Made by a program: the position numbers and the translations under genes
Notes under the pieces: model-generated
The model's input: only the letters and a program-made list of their open reading frames with translations
The model's database searches: none
What the model was told of the DNA's origin: nothing
Source of the DNA: Arenimonas daejeonensis
GTDB lineage: Bacteria; Pseudomonadota; Gammaproteobacteria; Xanthomonadales; Xanthomonadaceae
DNA: 64,000 bases
Assembly: GCF_007993735.1 (NCBI RefSeq)
Contig: NZ_CP042453.1
Span: 2,232,001-2,296,000 of the forward strand
Direction: 5' to 3'
In this document: positions 10,823 to 19,758 of the stretch, in pieces
Layout of the letters: every line of letters begins with the position of its first letter
Position numbering within the stretch: position 1 is the first letter of the stretch

Positions 10823-11383
10823 TCAGCCCTTGCGCCGCATGGTCGGCCAGGCCGCGTGCAGGTAGTCGAAACCCGACCACAGCGTCAGCGCCGCGGCGAT
10901 CGCCAGCAGCCATTCGCCGATGTGGAATACCGGCAGCCCGAACAGGTCCTCCTGGAACAGCAGGCAACTGATCGCGGTCATCTGCACGATGGTCTTGAGC
11001 TTGCCCAGCCCCGCGACTTTCACCAGGCCGTGCGCGCCCATCTGCGCCATCCATTCGCGCAGCGCCGAGATGGTGATCTCGCGGCCGATGATGATGGCAC
11101 TCAGCAGCGCCATCCACGGCGTGTCGTGGCGTTCGACCACCAGCAGCAGCGCGAAGGCCACGGTGAGTTTGTCCGCCACAGGATCGAGGAACGCGCCGAA
11201 GGCCGAATACATGCCGTAACGCCGGGCGATCCAGCCGTCGAGCCAGTCGGTCATGGCGCCGAAGATGAAGATCGCCGCCGCCGCGATGTTGGTCCAGCCG
11301 TAAGGCAGGTAGAAAACGATGACCAGCACCGGGATCAGCACGATCCGGAACAGGGTCAGCATGGTCGGAATGGTCAGGGTCAC
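10823..11383 (-). CDS. pgsA: CDP-diacylglycerol-glycerol-3-phosphate 3-phosphatidyltransferase PgsA
   Basis: Makes phosphatidylglycerol phosphate, the committed step to PG and cardiolipin, at the inner membrane. 186 residues from GTG 11383. The CDP-alcohol transferase signature is visible as DWLDGWIARR then GAFLDPVADK, i.e. D-G-x2-A-R-x(n)-G-x3-D-x3-D, and there are several membrane segments. In the sequence as given it is in frame with uvrC (one 807-residue ORF, 10823-13246); see uvrC for why this is probably an artefact. Last gene before the tRNA cluster. Confidence 0.93.
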   Translation of the reverse strand: MTLTIPTMLTLFRIVLIPVLVIVFYLPYGWTNIAAAAIFIFGAMTDWLDGWIARRYGMYSAFGAFLDPVADKLTVAFALLLVVERHDTPWMALLSAIIIGREITISALREWMAQMGAHGLVKVAGLGKLKTIVQMTAISCLLFQEDLFGLPVFHIGEWLLAIAAALTLWSGFDYLHAAWPTMRRKG

Positions 11384-11393
11384 GGGGTTCCCG

Positions 11394-13246
11394 TCAGGAC
11401 TCGTTCTGGGGGATTGTGGCTCAAGTCCGTGCAGCGCGGCGTAGATGCGCTGGGCCAGGGCCGCATTGACGCCCTCGACGCGGGCGATTTCCTCGATGCC
11501 GGCGGACTTCAGCCCCGCCAGCCCGCCGAAATGTTTGAGCAGGCTGGCACGCCGGCGCGGGCCGATGCCGGGGATGTCCTGCAGGCGGCTGGTCTCGCGC
11601 GTTTTCTGCCGTTTGCCGCGATGGCCGGTGATGGCGAAGCGGTGCGCTTCATCGCGCACCTGCTGCACCAGCTGCAGGCCGGGCGATGCGGCTCCGGGAC
11701 GCAGTTCGCGCCCGTCGGGCAGCACCAGCGCCTCGTGGCCGGCACGCCGCGCCTCACCCTTGGCCACGCCGACCATGGCCACGCCCTGTACGCCGAGCTC
11801 ATCCAGCACGGCACGGGCCTGGGACAGCTGGCCGGCGCCACCGTCGATCAACAGCAGGTCGGGCAGCACGCCCTCCTCCACCCCGCGCTTGAAGCGGCGT
11901 TCCAGCGCCTGGTGCATGGCGGCGTAGTCGTCGCCGGGTTCGATGCCGGTGATGTTGAAGCGCCGGTACTGGCCGCGCACCGGGCCCTCCGCGTCGAACA
12001 CGACGCAGGACGCGACGGTCGCCTCGCCCATCGTGTGGCTGATGTCGAAACATTCGATGCGCTTGGGCGGTTCGGAAAGTTCCAGCAGCTCCTGCAGCGA
12101 CGCCAGCCGCGCGCGCTGGCTGGCGCTGCTGGCGAGGTCGGTCGCCAGCGCCAGGGCGGCGTTCTGGCGGGCGATGTCGAGGTAGCGCGCCCGCTCGCCG
12201 CGCACCGAAGTCTTGATCTCGACCTTGCGCCCGGCCTGGGCCGTGAACACTTCGGTCAGAAGTTCGACATCGGCGATCGCATGGCTCAGCACCACCTCGC
12301 GCGGTGGCCGCTGTTCCAGGTAGTACTGGGCCACGAAGGCGCCCAGCACTTCCTCGGCGCTCTCGGCGCCATTGGCCTTGGGGAAGAAACTGCGCGTGCC
12401 CTGGTTCAGGCCGTTGCGGAAGGCCATCAGCAGCACGCAGGCCGCGCCCTGTTCGAGCACGCAGGCCAGCACGTCCATCTCCACCTGCTCGCCCTCGACG
12501 TACTGGCGGGCCTGGATCTTGCGGACGCCGGCTATCTGGTCGCGAAGCAGCGCCGCCTGTTCGAAATCCAGGCGTTTGCTGGCTTCCTCCATGGACCGGC
12601 CCAGTTCGTCCACCAGTTCGGTGCTGCGGCCCTCGAGGAACAACGCCGCCCGGCGCACGGTGGCGTCGTAGTCGCGGGTCGCCACCAGGCCGACGCAGGG
12701 CGCACTGCAGCGGCCGATCTGGTGCTGCAGGCAGGGCCGGCTGCGGTTGCGGAAAACGCTGTCTTCGCAGCTGCGCAGCTTGAACAGTTTGAACATCAGG
12801 TCCAGCGTCTCGCGCACGGCGCCGCTGCTCGGGTATGGCCCGAAATAACGTCCCGGCAGCGAACGTGGCCCGCGGTGGAAACCCAGCCGTGGCCAGGTCT
12901 CGTCGGTCAGCAGGATGTGCGGGTAACTCTTGTCGTCGCGCAGCAGCACGTTGTAACGCGGCCGCAGCGACTTGATCAGCTGGTTCTCCAGGATCAGCGC
13001 CTCGGCCTCGGTGCGCGTCACCGTGACTTCGATGGCGGCGATCTGCGCCACCATCAGGGCGATGCGCCGCGACGGCAGGTCCTTGAGGAAATAACTGCCG
13101 ACGCGCTTCTTGAGCGACGCGGCCTTGCCGACGTAGAGCACCGCCCCGTCGGCACCCAGCATGCGGTACACGCCCGGCGCGGGCGTCAGGTCGCGCACGA
13201 AGGCCTTGCCGTCGAAAGGCGTGGCGGTACGGTCGTCCGGCTTCAT
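11394..13246 (-). CDS. uvrC: Excinuclease ABC subunit C UvrC
   Basis: Endonuclease making both incisions in nucleotide excision repair after UvrB loading. Order: GIY-YIG nuclease at about residues 20-100 (GVYRM, VLYVGKA), Cys-rich region with CLQHQIGRCSAPC near 175, UVR/UvrB-binding helix pair near 205-240, RNase H-like nuclease about 380-535 (ECFDISHTMGE, LLLIDGGAGQL), and helix-hairpin-helix pairs at the C-terminus (IPGIGPRRRASLLKHFGG). No stop precedes pgsA as written; restoring one C in the CCCCC run near 11415 gives a tail QSPQNES and a stop at 11394, eleven bases before pgsA. Its ATG overlaps the upstream NHL gene stop (ATGA). Confidence 0.95.
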
Positions 13247-14665
13247 TCGCCGATCGGCAGGCGGCCCAGCTTGCCGCTGCCCAGGTCATAGCGCAGCACT
13301 TCGTGGGCACCGCTGTTGGCGATCCACAGGGAGCCGGCGCCGGCCGCCAGTGCGCCGGGCTGGTCCAGCGGCTGCGGCAAGTCGTGCGTGCTCATCTCGC
13401 CGCCGCCCAGGCGCAGCTTGCGCAGGCTGCCGTTGTAGCTGTCCACCACCCACAGCAGCGGCGAACCGGGGTCCAGGGCGAGGGCCATCGGCAACTGCAT
13501 GCGGGCGTCGCGACGCTGGCCGTCGTGTTCGCCGAATTCGTACAGGCCCTGCCCCACCAGGGTCTGGACTTGCCTGGGTGATCTGGACAGCGCGGATCGC
13601 CGACGTGGCCGAGTCGGCGACGTAGAGCGTCTGCTGCACCTGCGCCAGCCCGGCGGGGTGCGCGAACATCGCATTGCGCACCGGGCCATCCAGGATGCCG
13701 AGCTCACCACTGCCGGCCAGCAGCTTCAAACGGGTCTGCGAAAGATCGTATTCCCAGATCTGGTTGCTGCCGGCCATCGCGATGAACAGCCGGTCCTGGC
13801 TGCCGGTGACATCCCAGGGCTGGTTGAGGGGCAACCGTGCCGCCGCTTCATTGGCGCCTTCGCGCACCTGGCCGGGACGGCCGTTGCCGAGCACGGTCTC
13901 GACCGCGCCGTCGAGCAGCCGGATGCGGCGCAGGGCATGGTTGCCGGTATCGGCGACGTACAGCGCCTCGCGCACCAGGCACAGGCCGCGTGGATTGCGG
14001 AAGGCGGCGTCTTCGGGCGGACCGTCCACCAGGTCGCCGTGGCCGGTGCCGAACTCGCGCAGGATGCGGCCCGAATGCGTGCATTCGAGGATGCGGTGGT
14101 GGCCGGTGTCGGCGACGTAGAGATGGTTCTCGCCCACCGCGAGGCCCGAGGGGAAGGCCAGCGGCAGGCGCGGTTCGGCGCCGCTGCGGCGGCCGGGCTG
14201 GGCGGGCACCACGGCGCCGCCCACTTCGTCGATCAGGTTGGTGATGGCGGCGTCCAGCGCCGCGCCCTGGTGGTCGCCGGCCAGCACCTGGCGCAGGCGG
14301 CCGCGGGTGTCGATCAGCGCCACCGAGGGCCAGGACTGGATGCCGTAGTGCTGCCAGGTGGTCCAGGCACGGTCGTTCGCCACCGGGAACGGCACGCCGA
14401 GGCGGTTGGCGGTCTTGAGCACCAGGCGGCCATCGAGTTCGGAATCGAACTTGGGCTGGTGGATGCCGACCAGGGACAGGCCGAGCGGGAAACGCGCCTG
14501 CAGCCGCACCAGCTCGTCGATCAGGTTGTGGCAGTAGGCCGAGCTGGCGTTCCAGAACACCAGGGCCAGCACGCGTCCGCGATGGCCGGCGATGGCCTGC
14601 GGCTCGGCGTTGAGCCACTGCAGGCTCGGCAGCAGTTCGGGAGCGGCGGTGGCGGCCTGCGACAT
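13243..14665 (-). CDS. Thioredoxin-like / NHL-repeat protein (NHLRC2-like), one frame break
   Basis: N-terminal thioredoxin-like fold at about residues 15-150 (VLALVFWNASSAYCHNLIDEL, WPSVALIDTRGR), then a beta-propeller of NHL repeats to the end (GLAVGENHLYVADTGHHRILE, GLCLVREALYVADTGNHALRR and further copies). The redox motif is degenerate: the usual W-x-x-C-x-x-C position has one Cys, so thiol-disulfide activity is doubtful. Frame breaks once near 13570-13578, after AVQITQ. About 474 residues. No signal peptide, so cytoplasmic. Stop overlaps the uvrC start (ATGA); role unknown. Confidence 0.8.
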
Positions 14666-14690
14666 GGGTTCGGCTCCGGAGGTCGGGGCA

Positions 14691-15158
14691 TTATGCCTGC
14701 GGCGGCAGGCGGCGCAGCAGGCCGTGCGCCACTTCGCGGGCCAGCATGTTCACGTGTTCGAAATCGGCGGCGGTGCCGGTGTAGGGATCGGGCACGTCAC
14801 CGCCGCCCGCCACACCGCTCCAGTCGAGCGCGAGTGCGATGCGCCCACTCGCCGCCTGGCCGCCCAATGTGCGCAGCGCGGTGAGGTTGCGGCGGTCGGC
14901 GCACAGGATCAGGTCGAAGCGCTGGAAATCTTCCGGCACCACCACCCGGGCACGCTGCGCGGAGATATCCACGCCATGACGCGCCGCCACGGCAATGGCG
15001 CGGGGATCCGGCGCGTCGCCGACATGCCAGTCGCCCGTGCCGGCCGAATCCAGGCCCGCCACGGCGGGATGGCGGGCCTGGGCCAGTACCTGTCGCGCCC
15101 AGCCTTCGAGCAGCGGCGAGCGGCAGATGTTTCCCATGCAAACAAACAATATATTCAA
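14691..15158 (-). CDS. Low molecular weight protein-tyrosine phosphatase
   Basis: Cytoplasmic phosphatase; in envelope gene clusters such enzymes often dephosphorylate tyrosine autokinases of polysaccharide export. 155 residues with the P-loop VCMGNICRS (C-x5-R) at residues 7-15 and the general-acid loop DPYTG near 124. The start is TTG at 15158, in an extremely AT-rich stretch that also covers the end of kdsB. 23 bp after kdsB, same strand. No tyrosine kinase gene is visible here. Confidence 0.92.
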   Translation of the reverse strand: MNILFVCMGNICRSPLLEGWARQVLAQARHPAVAGLDSAGTGDWHVGDAPDPRAIAVAARHGVDISAQRARVVVPEDFQRFDLILCADRRNLTALRTLGGQAASGRIALALDWSGVAGGGDVPDPYTGTAADFEHVNMLAREVAHGLLRRLPPQA

Positions 15159-15181
15159 TGCTTTATATGACTTTATTGAAG

Positions 15182-15949
15182 CTATTTAAAGCCAAGGAGC
15201 CGGGCCTCGGCACGGGCAAGGTCTTCCTCGGTGTCCACACCAGGCGGGAACGGCACGGGGCTCAGTCCGACGGCGATGCGGTAACCCGCTTCCAGCACCC
15301 GCAGTTGTTCCAGTGCTTCGAGCTGTTCGAGCCGGCCCGGCGGCATCGCGGCGAAGCGGCGCAGGAATCCGGCACGGTAGGCGTAGATGCCGATGTGGCG
15401 CAGCACGCCCTCGCCCACCGGCCCCAGGCGGTCGCGCGCGAACCGGTCGCGCTGCCAGGGGATCGGCGCGCGGCTGAAGTACAGCGCCAGGCCATGGACG
15501 TCGCGCACCAGTTTCACCACGTTCGGGTCGAACAGCGTGTCGGTGTCCTCGACCGTGGTCGCCAGCGTCGCCATCTGTGCCTGGCCCGCCGCCAGCACGG
15601 TGGCCACCGCATGGATGCCTTCCGGCGGCGCGAAGGGCTCGTCGCCCTGCAGGTTGACCACGATCTGCTGGTCGTCCCAGCCCAGCTGGTCGGCGCATTC
15701 GGCCAGACGGTCGGTGCCGGAGGCGTGTTCGGGCCGGGTCATGCACACCGTCAACGCTTCGCCGGACAACGCGTCGGCGATGCGGGGATCGTCGGTGGCC
15801 ACCACCACCTGGCTCGCCCCGGCCGCCAGGGCGCGGCGGGCCACGTGTACCACCATCGGTGTGCCGGCGATCAGGCGCAGCGGCTTGCCCGGCAGGCGCG
15901 AGGCACCATGACGGGCGGGGATGGCGACGATGAAATCAGTGTGCGGCAC
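15182..15949 (-). CDS. kdsB: 3-deoxy-manno-octulosonate cytidylyltransferase KdsB
   Basis: Activates Kdo as CMP-Kdo for lipid A core synthesis; cytoplasmic. 255 residues from GTG 15949, the family's normal length. Motifs: [15 protein letters not shown] at the N-terminus, [19 protein letters not shown] and RHIGIYAYR. The frame stays open upstream into lpxK, but that extension is lpxK sequence read across a frame break and is not part of KdsB. Overlaps the lpxK 3' end by 14 bp. Confidence 0.96.
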   Translation of the reverse strand: MPHTDFIVAIPARHGASRLPGKPLRLIAGTPMVVHVARRALAAGASQVVVATDDPRIADALSGEALTVCMTRPEHASGTDRLAECADQLGWDDQQIVVNLQGDEPFAPPEGIHAVATVLAAGQAQMATLATTVEDTDTLFDPNVVKLVRDVHGLALYFSRAPIPWQRDRFARDRLGPVGEGVLRHIGIYAYRAGFLRRFAAMPPGRLEQLEALEQLRVLEAGYRIAVGLSPVPFPPGVDTEEDLARAEARLLGFK

Positions 15950-16939
15950 GGGCGCAGCTCCAGTCGGCAAGGCGTTCGGACACGGCGGTGAAAAACCGTC
16001 GGGCAGTTCGGGCCGCACCTGCACGGCGTAGGCCTGGGGCAGTGCGAATTCCGCGCATTTCACCGCATCCTTGCCGGTCAGCAACAGCGGCGCGGGCGGC
16101 GTGAAGGCCAGGTCGGCGGCAACGAAGTCGTGGTGGTCCGGGAAGGGATGTTCGATCGGGTGGATGCCGGCGGCGCGCAGGGAAGCGAAAAACGCGAAGG
16201 GTTGCCGATGCCGGCGACGGCGTGCACCGGCATGCCGGTGAAACGGGACAGCGGCTGCGGTGCGCCACCCCCAGCGGCTCCGCGTCGGCCAGCACCAGGC
16301 GCATGCGCCAGGTGCCATCGGCCTCCGCGGCACCATCGCCGCCGTTCACCACGCGCATGTCCACGTGCCGTCCCGCCGGTTCGCGCAGGGGGCCCGCGGG
16401 TATCAGCCGGCCGTTGCCGTGGCGGCGCTCGCCATCCATGACTTCGATCTCCAGGTCGCGGCCGAGCCGGCGGTGCTGCAGGCCGTCGTCGGCGATGATC
16501 AGGTCGCAGCCTTCGGCGACCAGCCGGCGCGCCGCCGCCACGCGGTCGCGGTCCACGAACACCGGCAGGCCGGTCTGGCGGGCGATCAGCAGCGGTTCGT
16601 CGCCGCAGACCTCGGCGGACAGCGTCGGCAAGACCCGCACCGGCTCCTGCGAACGGCGGCCGTAGCCGCGGCTGACGATGCCGGGTTTCCAGCCGCGGGC
16701 GGACAGGTCCCGGGCCAGCGCGATCGTCAGCGGGTCTTGCCGGTGCCGCCGGCGACCAGGTTGCCGATGACGATCACCGGCACCCGCAGATGGTGGACCT
16801 TGCGCAGGCCGCGCCGGTACAGCGCCCGGTCGAGCCGCAGCACGCCGGCATAGACCAGGGACAACAGCCGCAGGCCGGGGCCCGGCGCCACGCCGCCGTA
16901 CCAGCGCCGCAGCAGCCAGCGCTCCAGCCCGGCTTTCAC
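15936..16939 (-). CDS. lpxK: Tetraacyldisaccharide 4'-kinase LpxK, four frame breaks
   Basis: Phosphorylates the lipid A disaccharide precursor at the inner membrane. Begins [16 protein letters not shown] with an N-terminal anchor segment; the Walker A region [12 protein letters not shown] follows at about residue 60, then [18 protein letters not shown] and [14 protein letters not shown]. Each part matches LpxK but the frame changes near 16733 (in GKT-PL), 16268, 16198 and 15990, each at a short C, G or T run that seems one base short. LpxK is essential where lipid A is essential, so real inactivation is improbable. Overlaps msbA by ATGA. Confidence 0.9.
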
Positions 16940-18689
16940 CCGGCCTCCGGCTCGCGGAATTGCATACGGTGCAGGTGCGCATACAGGCCGCCGCGCGCCA
17001 GCAGCTCGACGTGCGTGCCCTGCTCCACCAGCCGGCCGGCATCGAGCACCAGCACCTGGTCGGCGTGTTCGACCGTGGACAGGCGGTGGGCGATCACCAG
17101 GGTGGTGTGGTCGGGGATCAGGCGGTTGAGCGCGTCCTGAACCAGTCGTTCGGATTCGGTGTCGAGTGCCGCGGTGGCTTCGTCCAGTATCAGGATCGGC
17201 GCGTCCTTGAGGATGGCGCGTGCGATCGCCAGGCGCTGGCGCTGGCCGCCGGACAGCAGGCCGCCGTTCTCGCCGATGCCGGCGTCCATGCCGCCCGGCA
17301 GGCGGTCGATGAATTCGGTGGCATTGGCGGCTTCGGCGGCCTTGCGGATGCGGGCCTCGTCCATGCCTTCAGTCTGGCCGTAGGCGATGTTGGCGGCGAT
17401 GGAATCGTCGAACAGCATCACCCGCTGGCCGACCAGGGCGATCTGGCGGCGCAGGTCGGACAGACGGAAATCCTGTACCGGCACGCCGTCGATCAGCACG
17501 GTGCCGGCGCTGGCCTCGTAAAAGCGTGGCAGCAGCCGGATCAGGGTGGACTTGCCGCTGCCCGAGCGTCCGACGATGGCGGTGACCGTACCTGGCGCGG
17601 CGCGGAAGGACACATGGTCCAGCGCCGGGTTGTCCTGCCCCGGGTACAGCACGCTGACGTCGCGGAATTCGATCTCGCCGCGGGTGCTCAGCAGTGGCAT
17701 CGTGCCGGTGTCGGCCTCGTCCGGCTGGTCGAGGATGGCGAACAGCCGCTCGGCCGCCGCCACGCCACGCTGGACCAGGCTCTGCACGTTGGTGATGCGC
17801 TTGAGCGAGGGCAGCATTGCCATCATCGCCGAGAGCATGGCCACGAAGCTGCCCGCGGTCATGCGGCCTGGGCCGCCTCGGTGCCGGCGACCAGCAGGAT
17901 CACCGCCAGCGCGACCGCCGCCAGCATCTGCACCACCGACGAGGCGGCGGCGCGGGTCGAATCGACCTTGACGCCGAGGCGCAGGTTGCGGTCGATCAGG
18001 CTGCGGTATCGCCCGAGTTCCGAGGCCTGGGCGCCGTAGATCTTCACTTCCTGCTGGGCCGACAGCGCCTGTTCGGCGACCTGGGCCATGTTCGCCACGC
18101 CGTCCTGGATGCCGCGGTTGATGCGACGGTAACGGCGGCCCACCACGGCCGAGATGCCGGCGATCAGCGGGGCCACCACCAGCATCACGATGGTCACGCG
18201 CGGGCTGTTGTAGAACATCACTCCCAGCAGCACCAGGATGGTCAGGGTGTCGGTGAGGATCACCTTGATGGCATCGCTGCTGGCCTGGGCCACCTGTTCG
18301 GTGTCGTAGTTCAGGCGCGAGACCATGGCCGCGACCGGCTCGCGGTCGAAGCGGGTGCTGGGCAGGCGCAGGTACTTGCCCATCACCGATTCGCGCAGGT
18401 CGCGCACCACGCTGCGGCCGACCCGCGACATGCCGTAGTCGGTGGCGAAGGTGGCGATGCCGCGCAGCAGGAAGATGCCGACGATGGCGGCGGGCAACGA
18501 CCAGCGCACCTCCGGGTTCCGGGCGACGAAGGTTTCGTTGACCATCGGCTCCATCAGCGCGGTGAACGCACCGGCGGCGCCGGCCTCGAACAGCATGCCG
18601 ACGAAGGCCGCCGCCAGGAATGGCCAGTAACGCCGTGCCCGTCCCAGCAGCCGGCTGTAGATCGCCCAGGCCGAGGATTCGGTGGTCAA
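16936..18689 (-). CDS. msbA: Lipid A export ATP-binding/permease MsbA, one frame break
   Basis: Flips core-lipid A across the inner membrane. About 584 residues: six-helix membrane domain to about 320, then the ATPase with [23 protein letters not shown] and [13 protein letters not shown] missing base near 17862 ([13 protein letters not shown]) creates a stop between the halves. Start taken as TTG 18689, overlapping the exbD stop (TTGA), giving [14 protein letters not shown] as the N-terminus. Grouped with lpxK and kdsB on one strand, a coherent lipid A unit. Confidence 0.93.
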
Positions 18690-19108
18690 GGCCTGGCCTC
18701 GGGGGTGGTGGCGATCGATATCTTCTTGAAGCCGACCTGGCCGAGTGCGTCCATCGCCGTGACCACCGACTGGTGCGGGGTGCGGGCGTCGGCGCGCAGC
18801 ACCACCGGGCGCTGGCGGTCGTCGCCGGCGACGCGCACGATCGCCTCCTTGAGCGAGGCGACGTCGCGCTTGAGCACTTCGTTGTTGCCGATGAAGAAGC
18901 GGCCCTCGGCGTCCACCAGCAGGGTCAGCGGCTCGCCCGGATCCACGTCCGAATTGGCCTGCGACTGCGGCAGCACCAGTTTCAGCGCCGAGCGGTGGTC
19001 GAAGGTGGTGGTGACGACCAGGAAGATGATCAGGCAGAACACGACGTCGATCAGGGAGACCAGGTTGATCTCCGGTTCGTCGGGTACGCGGCCCGAACTG
19101 AGCCTCAT
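18686..19108 (-). CDS. exbD: ExbD/TolR family biopolymer transport protein
   Basis: Energy-transducing partner of ExbB. 140 residues: one membrane helix near residues 17-36 (SLIDVVFCLIIFLVV) with the functional Asp in INLVSLIDVVF, then a periplasmic domain. Overlaps exbB by ATGA and msbA by TTGA. Its place beside msbA and lpxK is typical of xanthomonads. A tonB gene is not in the window. Confidence 0.93.
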   Translation of the reverse strand: MRLSSGRVPDEPEINLVSLIDVVFCLIIFLVVTTTFDHRSALKLVLPQSQANSDVDPGEPLTLLVDAEGRFFIGNNEVLKRDVASLKEAIVRVAGDDRQRPVVLRADARTPHQSVVTAMDALGQVGFKKISIATTPEARP

Positions 19109-19755
19109 GCCTCACCCCGCTTGGCGCGCACCGCCTTGGCCGGCGGCGGCGAGGCGCCCTCGTCGAGTGCGTCCAGCAGCGCGGTCGCCTGTTTTTCCAT
19201 GTCCACCACGTAACCGGTGACGCGGCCGCGCAGGTAGCGGTGGAACATCAGCGCCGGGATCGCCAGGCACAGGCCGGCAGCGGTGCTGATCAGGGCCTGG
19301 CCGATGCCGCCCGCGAGGCGGTTGGCGTCGCCGACGCCGGCGGTGAGGATGTCCAGGAACATCTCGATCATGCCGAACACGGTGCCAAGCAGGCCCAGCA
19401 GCGGCGCCACGGCGGCGATCGTGCCCAGGGTGTTGAGGAAACGTTCGAGCCGGTGCGCGACATGGCGGCCGACGTCCTCGATGCGCTCCTTGATGATCTC
19501 GCGCGGGCGGTGCCGCACGTCCAGGCCGGCGGCCAGCAGTTCGCCCAGCGGCGAGTTCCGCCGCAGCACGTCGATGTGCTTGGGGTCCAGGGCGCGGCCC
19601 CGGGCCCATTCCCGCACCTCCTCGCCCAGCCCGGGTGGCAGCACTTCGCGGCGGCGCAGGCTCCAGAAACGTTCCAGGATGATGGCCAGCGCCAGCACGG
19701 CCAACAGGAGGATCGGCAGCATTACCCAGCCGCCGGCTTTGATCAGTTCGAGCAC
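19105..19755 (-). CDS. exbB: ExbB/MotA/TolQ proton channel family protein
   Basis: Proton-channel subunit that powers ExbD. 216 residues with three membrane segments: about 12-30 (MLPILLLAVLALAIIL), 115-135 (TIAAVAPLLGLLGTVFGMI) and 155-175 (QALISTAAGLCLAIPAL). A basic cytoplasmic tail follows. Three bases after comEC, ATGA overlap with exbD. Confidence 0.93.
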   Translation of the reverse strand: MLELIKAGGWVMLPILLLAVLALAIILERFWSLRRREVLPPGLGEEVREWARGRALDPKHIDVLRRNSPLGELLAAGLDVRHRPREIIKERIEDVGRHVAHRLERFLNTLGTIAAVAPLLGLLGTVFGMIEMFLDILTAGVGDANRLAGGIGQALISTAAGLCLAIPALMFHRYLRGRVTGYVVDMEKQATALLDALDEGASPPPAKAVRAKRGEA

Positions 19756-19758
19756 GCC

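Noticed and set aside
15182..16336. Apparent KdsB with a 129-residue N-terminal extension
   Set aside because: The extension is the C-terminal part of LpxK read in one of its broken frames; a GTG at 15949 gives a normal-length KdsB.
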